Source of the DNA: Galeruca laticollis
Lineage: Eukaryota > Arthropoda > Insecta > Coleoptera > Chrysomelidae
Length of the DNA stretch: 64,000 bases
Direction: 5' to 3'
NCBI GenBank assembly: GCA_963921935.1
Contig: OY998184.1
Span: 27,655,067 to 27,719,066 of the forward strand
Positions within the stretch are counted from its first letter, which is position 1, and the number at the start of each line of letters is the position of its first letter. The notes below the pieces were generated by a model. It did no database searches, was not told the DNA's origin, and saw only the letters and a list, made by a program, of their open reading frames with translations. This document shows, in pieces, positions 57,151-64,000 of the stretch. Both the position numbers and the translations under genes were made by a program.

Positions 57151-57700
57151 GTTTGGGGACCTTTATAGTAGATTAATAACGATTGGAAATTAGTAATCCG
57201 GTAATCTGTATCAAATTCAATCTTGTTAACTACTGTTAATTACTTGAAACACTCTATATCTATAAAAAAATCTGGTAGTCCACAACGAAGCAAACATATA
57301 AAATAGATAGTTCGAGGACACGTTGTTATCCGCAATGCTTAGTATGGGGTCATCTTAAAAATTTCGATACAATAACTCCTTCTATAGTTTGCTGTAGTGT
57401 CTCAAAGTATGTTTTTTATTAAACACTGATTGAGAATTTATCACTAAATTATTTATATACAGAAATTAGATAAATTTGTAAAATAATACCTGGATATAGG
57501 TACATGAAATGATATTATGAGGACAGTTCTTATGCGCGTTCGGGTGTTCGGTGACAATTCAAAATTATTAATAATATGTCCGAAACGATATATGAATTCA
57601 ATAGCTGCATTTTCTCTAAAAAACGTTGAAATACTCTAATTTTACAAATTTTGATTAAACCTGTATTCACGTGGAAAGCGAAATATCACAGATCACGCGA

Positions 57701-57702
<2 letters not shown>

Positions 57703-57747
<45 letters not shown>
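57703..57747. repeat. (AT)n microsatellite within the satellite array
   Basis: Expansion at the same place of the satellite unit as 57099-57145. Confidence 0.97.
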
Positions 57748-57754
<7 letters not shown>

Positions 57755-58551
57755 GTTTGGGGACCTTTATAGTAGATTAATAACGATTGACAATTAGTAT
57801 TCCGGTAATCTGTATCAAAGTCAAACTTGTTAACTACTCTTAATTACTTACATACTATATTCCATTTTGAGCGACATGATATGCAAATTTTGATGATGAA
57901 AAAATATCTGGAAGTCCACAAAAAGACATACATATAAGATAGATAATTCGAGGACACGTCGTTATACGCAATGTTTACTATGGGGACATCTAAAAAAATT
58001 CGATACAATAACTTCTTCTATCGTTTGCTGTAGTGTCCCACGGAGGTTTTTATTGGTTTTTTATTGAGAACATGAAATGATATTTTGAGGACAGTTCTTA
58101 TGCGTGTTAGTGTATTCGGAGACAATTGAAAATTATTATAAATATGTCCGAAAAGATATATGTATTACATCTGTATTCACGTCGAAAGCCAAATATTCCA
58201 GATCACGCAAAGACATATATATGAAATAGTTTGGGGACCTTTGTAGTAGATAAATAACGATTGAAAATTATTATCTGGTAATCTGTATCCATTTTAAACT
58301 TTATAATCATTCTTATTTACGACTGTTGTATATTGTACCCATTATACAACTGTTTGCTCGACCCTAATAATACCCATCTATCACAGCAGTGATTAATGAA
58401 TGATTAAACACTGCTGTCCGATGATCCCTTAATTTATCTATAATATATTGTTTTGCTACAAAAGATCGTTTTCTAAAATTCTATCGTGTAAACCACTAAT
58501 TTTCAAATCAGTTCTGTACATCAAAAAAATTCAAAATCATGAATCTTCCCA

Positions 58552-58620
58552 CAACAGATTGGAACCTAGGACCCACGCTTGGATGGAAGGGAGCATCTAC
58601 ACTGACCCATCAGCTACTTT
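58552..58620 (-). repeat. tRNA-derived SINE head (possible)
   Basis: On the minus strand TAGCTGATGGG (58606-58616) resembles the tRNA A box and GGTTCCAATCT (58556-58566) the B box, spaced about 40 bp apart as in tRNA-type pol III promoters. The rest does not fold into an intact tRNA that I can recognise, so a SINE head or tRNA relic is likelier than a working tRNA. Ends and tail are not defined. Confidence 0.4.
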
Positions 58621-58802
58621 GAATTTTCATGTCGTGTAGATGTTTCTTAATATACCATGTACTCCGTAACAATTCATAAATCGAAGTAGCTTTTGAATCA
58701 AAATCAATTTGACTAAAACCTGTCAACAATATTGTTTGTGTGCATAGATTTCTCAGTGTTTTGATATTTTGTGTTAAATTTTGTTAGAAAAACCAACTAA
58801 AA

Positions 58803-59222
58803 ATGGATATAGAAAATGAAAATTACTTTTATTTAACACCACCAGAAATTAGAGAAGTTGCTGAAGTTGCCTCATTAAATTGATTGCCGGAAAAGTCAAG
58901 GAAAGTGTATAATATGGCCTATGAATTTTTTTTGAACTGGCAAAAGGGAAATAAATCCACTTCTTTTTCTGAATCGACTTTGTTAGTATACTTTACTGAG
59001 ATATCCGCAAAATATAAATCTTCAACGCTATGGACCTATTATTCAACGCTTAGAAGTACGATCACCTTACATCGAGGTTTAAATTTAGAAGACTATGAAA
59101 AATTAAGAGGATTATTAAAACGAAAATGAGGTTTTCAGCCCAAGAGAGCAAAAAGTGTTTCTAGCGAAGATATCAATAACTTTTTAACTGAAGCATCTGA
59201 TGATGAATACCTAGCAACAAAA
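58803..59222 (+). pseudogene. Crypton-like tyrosine recombinase, N-terminal exon
   Basis: Starts MDIENENYFYLTPPEIREVA. After an in-frame TGA near 58880 it reads LPEKSRKVYNMAYEFFLNWQ, then TLLVYFTEISAKYKSSTLWT and STITLHRGLNLEDYEKLRGL. After a second TGA near 59127 comes FQPKRAKSVSSEDINNFLTE to ATK and a GTAAGA donor at 59223. The pattern (short helix pair, YKSSTLW, LLKRK linker, then an S/T-x-E-(D/E)-I-xx-F-L block) is that of the core-binding domain of Crypton-type recombinases. The catalytic exon was not found. The sequence near 60000, after an AG, is a possible continuation without clear motifs. Confidence 0.7.
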
Positions 59223-59224
59223 GT

Positions 59225-60150
59225 AAGATATTAAGTAAATCTTTCACATAGTTATTTCATTACATTCTGTAATTTAAGGTTGCTAACAAAATAGTCTATC
59301 CAATTGGTCCTGTGCCATTGGGATTTTTTTATATTTATGCCAATACATAAACGTTTTAATACCTCTCAGTATGAGTAATTGAACTGCCTCTTTTATTCAA
59401 AGTTGATACGAAAAACATATTTGTTTACTGTTTTACTTAAGATATTTTCGTCGTACGTAGTGACTAATAAATATAAAATGTTCGACGCAATGAGCTAATT
59501 AAAGAGAAAATAACAATTTTATGAAACTATTAATTTTGAACAATACGACATGGAAAATAACTAGATGTAATTACAAAATATATCAATATGTGATTATTAC
59601 TGTTATAAATGAATTTAACTGTCTATAAATAATTCGACAATATATTCAAAAAATGATAAAAATTCAAAAAAATTGACAATTGCTGCGATATAAAAATATC
59701 ATCGTCGAATGACATAAGCTCATATCATGTTTAATAATTATTTTTGGCTAGACCAAGAAGTGACCTATCTTGTAATTGATTGAACATATATGAATAGCAA
59801 AAAGAAGAATATATCTGGTTAGTGTAAATCAACCTTTAAACCGAGCATTTGTCATCATAAATGTCGAAAGAAAAAATAGACTTTTGACATAAATAAGACA
59901 CATGTAAAGAGTCTTATAAAATAAAGATTTAATCCAAGTTCATTTTAATAGTATTTTCATTTAAAAGACATAAAACAATATCATATTACAGGTATTAATG
60001 CTTAGATATTTTAGCTCTATGGGGATATCCTGGATATCTGTTTTCCCATTTAAGATCAGTAAAACTGTGCAACGATATAGGAAACCAAGGAAAACTATTA
60101 TTTGCTTATCTTTACAATTATTAATTAAGAAGACAGTTTGTTAATGGAGA
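59225..60150. other. No recognised feature
   Basis: AT-rich; may be the intron and decayed remainder of the Crypton-like gene. Confidence 0.3.
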
Positions 60151-60803
60151 ACCCCCTAGATGTATCTGTTCATTTGTCGACTTCATACTGTGGGTCAATT
60201 AAGTGTCATCGATTTTCTAGTTCAAGGAAATCCAGTTTTGTTTCTTATCACAAATATGTAGTACTTCTAGTTCTGTGTTAGGTGTTAATAAAAGTTTGGT
60301 GTCAAGTAGATGTTTTGCGTAACGGGATTTATCTGGTTGTTTTAATCTGTATGCTCATAAGTGTTCATTGTGTCTGATGACAAATATTTTCTGGACATTT
60401 AAGTTTATATATACCAGACTTTTTTAATAGGGATATTTTTGTTTTTACATTTAACAATTTTCCATTTACATTATTTTCTGATTTAAAAGAAATTGATGTA
60501 TTTTTTTCTAAAGACACAATTTTTGGAATAGTATTAGAAATCTTAGCAACATATGTGATGGTTTTGTAATTTTGTATTGCTTTAGTTTGTTTAGGAAATA
60601 TTAGTTGTAATGCCACTATTATCTCTTTTTTTAAGTAATTTATATATCATATGCGACGGATAACCATTGTATGTGGTTATTTGTTTAAATTCTCTATAAA
60701 AATGATACAAAAAGCATTTTAAGTTCCCATGAACAAATAGCATCGAATTGTATGCTGCTAATTTGTGTGACATGAGATGATTGGAATCATATGGTATAGT
60801 CAC
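60150..60803 (-). pseudogene. Penelope-like element: RT tail and GIY-YIG endonuclease start
   Basis: Minus-strand frame 60803-60591 reads PYDSNHLMSHKLAAYNSMLF and NLKCFLYHFYREFKQITTYN, the end of the RT domain. Frame 60616-60365 continues with PKIVSLEKNTSISFKSENNV, then LLKKSGIYKLKCPENICH, where SGIYKLKC is the GIY motif. After the stop, PDKSRYAKHLLDTK near 60330-60290 and LEVLHICDK near 60255 are the later blocks of the GIY-YIG domain. Frameshifts near 60600 and 60365 and later stops show decay. RT followed by GIY-YIG defines Penelope-like elements; the rest of the RT is missing upstream. Confidence 0.75.
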
Positions 60804-60829
60804 ATAAGTGTGTGTTTGTTATCTGTTAA

Positions 60830-61810
60830 TTGAATAATCAAGTACATTGTAACATGTCATCGTGGCATGTTTCAATTTTTCAGTAGTTATTTAGGAACGT
60901 TACGTATTCTTCAGCTACTCCCACCTCTAATTCAAAATTATTTACTTCCATATTTTAATATCTCGTCAAATGACCGTTTTTATATTCTCAAGTTCCTATT
61001 TAAACAACCAATCCCAGTCGAACGGTCTCTGATTCCTATATCGTTTCGCTCGATTAGAAGGAAATAATTACCTCTTTAGTCTTTAGATACATTTTGTGTG
61101 CGGTGATCTCATGTTTCGCTGCTCTGCAGGCCGTAAGTGGACAACTAAGCTGATCCAGAACTCGCCAACCACCCGGATAGTCTAGAAATCAGACCAGTCT
61201 GCTCAAGAACCCGCTGCTATCGCTGAGAGCTGTACATACCGAGTTTTACCAAGATAAGTCCTTAAACTTATTTTCGATAGATATAAAATCTTGAGTTGGA
61301 CATTTTTATTGTTAGACTGATTTTTATTCGTATTGTATTGTGAATATACCTATTGTTTATGTGAATTTATGTTTGTGTTAAATAAACCCATTTTCCCCGA
61401 AATTTTTGTTATTGAATCACCTTATCCCAATGGAGGTAATAAAAAATAGTGTAACTAAGGCCGAATTCACAACCTGAGCGGAGTCCGAAGGCTGGGGGAA
61501 GTTCACGTGACAACATTATTAATTCTTTGAAATTTTGAATCAGAAGATTAATAAATTCAATATTGATTAATTCTGAGTGCATCTAATTAAAGTGGTTATA
61601 GTACTTAGTAAATGGTGCGAATTTGAATACAAAATCAATTATATGGCCCGAAGGATTTCCATTCAAGTGTCCAAAACAAATCAGATCAGATGTGGACTGA
61701 TTTTCTTACGGCATAAGTAACGTAACATAAAATTCGCATAATTTTTAATTAACATTTCCACTGCTTCAAATTGAAAAACGATACATTTCGTCTCTCTTAG
61801 TGGAACCTTT
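60830..61810. other. Unassigned; GC-richer block that may be an LTR or 5' region
   Basis: 61100-61260 is clearly less AT-rich than its surroundings and is followed by an AATAAA at about 61380 and another GC-rich patch at 61470-61500. This pattern could be the end of an LTR with its poly(A) signal, but no partner repeat is in the window. Confidence 0.25.
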
Positions 61811-61817
61811 ATAAATA

Positions 61818-64000
61818 GGGGAGGGTGGGCCACCATGAGACACGTTCACCATGAGACAATCGTTATTATTTAAAAAAAACGCGGCACATTTTGTCGCTAT
61901 TCACAGAAACATCAAGTGGCAGGCATGTTAGTCTTATTTCTGTTGCCGAAGAAGCCGCACGTGCGTTCCCGAATTTTTTACCGGCCTCGATTTATTTTCG
62001 CCATAGTGAAATTTTTTGTTGCTGTGAGTTCAGTACCTCATCAGTGGTTCCCAATATAGTTCTTTATTGGTCTGAGGTGTTCATTAGAACAGGTGAATAT
62101 TAATTTCATTGTTTATGTGTATTACTAGTAGATTTTTTCACGTTTTACGAAAATATTGCTGTTTGTAACTAAGACCTACAATGGGCCACAATGAGACATG
62201 AATTTCGGGCCACCTTGAGACGTGTCTCATGGTGGCCCATATGCAACGAGTTTTGTCGAAAAAAAATATTTTGTTCAAGGTATGTCACGAGGACGAAAGA
62301 GAAAATCTGAAAAAGGCCTTTTCAGTGCCGAATCAATGAAAAGGGCTGTCCAAGATGTTATTAAACACAAATTAAGCTTAAGGAAGGCAGCGGAGAAAAA
62401 CAACGTGAAACATCAAACATTGGCGAGATACGTTAGGAAAACAAGAAATAGTGAAGGTAATGAAGAAAATGTATCCTACCGCCCTCATTACGATACCCGG
62501 AGAGTGTTTTCCGAAGAACAGGAAACTATTCTGAAGGGTTTCATTATTAAATGTAGCCAAATGTGCTACGGCAGATCTACAAAAGATGTGCGAAAGCTAG
62601 CTTATGAACTTGCCATCCATAATAAAATTCAGATCCCATATAGTTGGATAGAGAAGAAATCAGCAGGAGTGGATTGGTTACAGGGGTTTATAAAACGGCA
62701 TCCAGAATTGAGCATTAGGCAACCTGAAGGCTGCAGCCTTTCTAGAGTTACCTCATTCAACCGCAATAACGTCGAGCAGTTTTTTCGCAATTTAGAAGAT
62801 GTCATGAAGCGCTACAATGGGTTTGCAAGTGGAACGCGTATTTATAATTTGGACGAGACGGCGACAACCACTGTCCAAAAATCCTCAAGAATTTTAGCAA
62901 AAAAGGGAGTCAAGCAAATAAACAAGGTGACCAGTGGAGAACGTGGAATTTTGATTACCACATGCTGCATTATTAGCGCAGCAGGTGAGTAGTTTCATTT
63001 GAATAAATCGATTCTTTTTCCTAACCGTAGCTATGTCTCTTCTAGGAGTTTCGTTGCCCCCAGCAATGATTTTTCCGAGGGTCAACTTTAAGCCTCACAT
63101 GTTACACGGAGCTCCATCAGGAACTTTAGGCCTTGCTACTCCATCGGGATGGATGAATTCTGAGCTTTTCGTATCTGTTATTGAACACTTCATTTTTCAT
63201 TCTGGCAGTTCAACGTCAAATCCAACTTTATTATTGCTTGATAATCATGAAAGTCATCTTTCAGTTGAAACCCTAAACCTGGCCAAAGACAATGGGGTTG
63301 TTATTTTAACACTGCCTCCCCATTGTTCTAACAAATTACAGCCATTGGACGTATCAGTGTTTGGTCCATTTAAAACATATTATAACAGTGCGTTAGACTC
63401 CTGGATGATGACAAATCCTGGAATTCCAGTTACACTATTCCAGATTGCCGAATGCGTTGGACATGCCTTTGACAAATCTATGACCCCTAATAACATTAAA
63501 GCAGGTTTCAAAAAATGTGGCATTGTGCCATTTGATCGCCACGTTTTTGGAGATGACGATTTTTTAATGAGTAGCGTTACCGACAGAGAGGAGCCTTTAA
63601 GAGAAAGCCAACAGGAAGTAACTGTTGGAACACATGCAGGCAATCCAGACACTGGCGTTTTAGAAGCACATGCGAGCAATGCAGACACTGGACTTTCAAA
63701 TGGAACAGCTGAAAAAAATATTTCAGCAACTACGAATTTTAAAACACCAGAAGAACTATTTGGGTATCCAAAAGCAAAGCCGAGAAAAACATCTAAACCA
63801 AGAAAGAGGGGTAAGAGTATGATCGCAACTGATACACCTGAGAAGTTAGAAATAGAAAAGAAGTTTATGGAGAAGAAGCGATCAGAGTCACTTAAAAAGG
63901 CCAAAGGAACGAAGAGAACAGTAACAGATTCGCCTGGAGTTAAACCAAATCAAAAAACTTTGTCGTCATCTGAAAGTGACAATAATTCATTTACTTCAGA
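61818..64000 (+). mobile_element. Tigger-like DNA transposon, left part (continues beyond window)
   Basis: Starts GGGGAGGGTGGGCCACC behind TA at 61816-61817. The motif GGCCAC(C/A)(A/T)TGAGAC recurs near 61827, 62173 and 62208, with an inverted copy at 62222-62235 and a related CACCATGAGACA at 61848. These are likely subterminal transposase sites. The right end is outside the window. The first six bases match those of the 3684-7589 element, the rest differs. Confidence 0.88.
62282..64000 (+). CDS. Tigger/pogo-like transposase, apparently intact, two exons, partial at window end
   Basis: Exon 1 is 62282-62984 and exon 2 63046-64000 (open at the edge), with a 61-bp GT-AG intron (GTGAGT...TTCTAG) and matching phase 1. 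I chose the ATG at 62282 (MSRGRKRKSEKG); the upstream ATG at 62222 lies in the inverted subterminal repeat. Domains: psq-type helix-turn-helix (LSLRKAAEKNNVKHQTLARY, residues 31-50), CENP-B-type DNA binding (GVDWLQGFIKRHPELSIRQP, 129-148), then the catalytic Asp191 (NLDETATTTVQ), Asp300 (LLLDNHESH) and Asp336 (KLQPLDVSVFGP). A Lys-rich C-terminal region with AEKNIS and KPRKTSKPRKRGK follows near 480-525. No stop or frameshift is seen, unlike every other transposase here, so the copy may be young. Confidence 0.93.

Larger units (their letters stand above)
52950..58310. repeat. Degenerate satellite-like array, about 570-590-bp unit, interrupted by a mariner
   Basis: Blocks recur in fixed order: TTCTTATGCGCGTTCGG (53770, 54362, 57527, 58093), ATGTCCGAAACGATA, then CGTTCAAATAATCGAATTTT, a GAAGACATATATAT run, and CTTTATAGTAGATTAATAAC (about 53974, 56905, 57160, 57765, 58238). 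AATCCGGTAATCTGTATC follows. The distance between first anchors is 592 bp at the left and 566 bp at the right. A short motif close to TATANTTTGAGGACA occurs many times, already in the more degenerate left part (52960-53640). No coding content. Confidence 0.85.

Noticed and set aside
52950..58310. Regular repeats resembling a CRISPR-like array
   Set aside because: Units are 570-590 bp and degenerate, with no short identical repeats and unique spacers; the context is a eukaryotic satellite.
58552..58620. Functional tRNA gene
   Set aside because: The A and B boxes are imperfect and no full cloverleaf could be drawn.
63380..63904. 174-codon minus-strand ORF
   Set aside because: It is antisense to exon 2 of the Tigger transposase, which has clear motifs on the plus strand.

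Overview
The window is AT-rich eukaryotic DNA made almost entirely of transposable elements. The mix is Jockey-type and RNase H-bearing non-LTR elements, intron-bearing IS630-like transposases, mariners with TA target sites, pogo/Tigger elements, a Crypton-like recombinase, a Penelope-like fragment, and the insect-type telomere motif TTAGG in one insert. This points to an insect, perhaps a beetle, but I cannot name the species. I see no rRNA, no intact tRNA, no CRISPR and no prokaryotic operon. Most coding stretches are broken by stops and frameshifts. The clear exception is the Tigger-like transposase at the right edge, which is open over two exons to the window end.

Layout, left to right. 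1-2210: RT and RNase H part of a decayed non-LTR element. 3352-9575: an old gypsy pol remnant holding a pogo/Tigger element (3684-7589, TA duplication), which itself holds an element with an 8-bp duplication (4688-6096); the gypsy is also split by an 824-bp repeat (8332-9155). 10145-12030: a dispersed repeat, repeated at 30170-32020, with a foldback insert and exon-like segments. 12.2-13.9 kb: two pieces of another non-LTR element, a hairpin MITE and a TTAA MITE. 15.1-20.1 kb: tandem repeats and a pair of inverted repeats around a possible small split gene. 21.6-25.6 kb: a four-exon minus-strand pseudogene interrupted by a 2.83-kb palindrome with 8-bp target duplications. 25.8-27.3 kb: an inverted-repeat element with a decayed zinc-finger-like ORF. 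28.7-29.5 kb: an IS630-like transposase relic.

33351-40495 is a nearly full-length gypsy element on the minus strand, with two 1227-bp LTRs and gag-pol broken at several points. Next come a non-LTR tail, a mariner relic, a Jockey 5' half (44.6-45.6 kb) and a split-gene IS630-like element (47.85-50.44 kb). 52.9-58.3 kb is a degenerate satellite with a mariner (54532-56882) inserted in it; that mariner has 635-bp inverted repeats which duplicate the end of its own transposase gene. The right end holds a tRNA-like SINE head, a Crypton exon, a Penelope-like GIY-YIG fragment and the Tigger element starting at 61818.

The relations among features are insertional rather than pathway-based. Several insertions can be read exactly, because deleting the element together with one target duplication restores the reading frame of the host sequence (3682/7590, 4680/6097, 22721/25560). 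The most unusual items are the large palindrome inside a coding exon, the mariner with transposase-containing inverted repeats, and the FB-like inverted-repeat pair around a possible gene.
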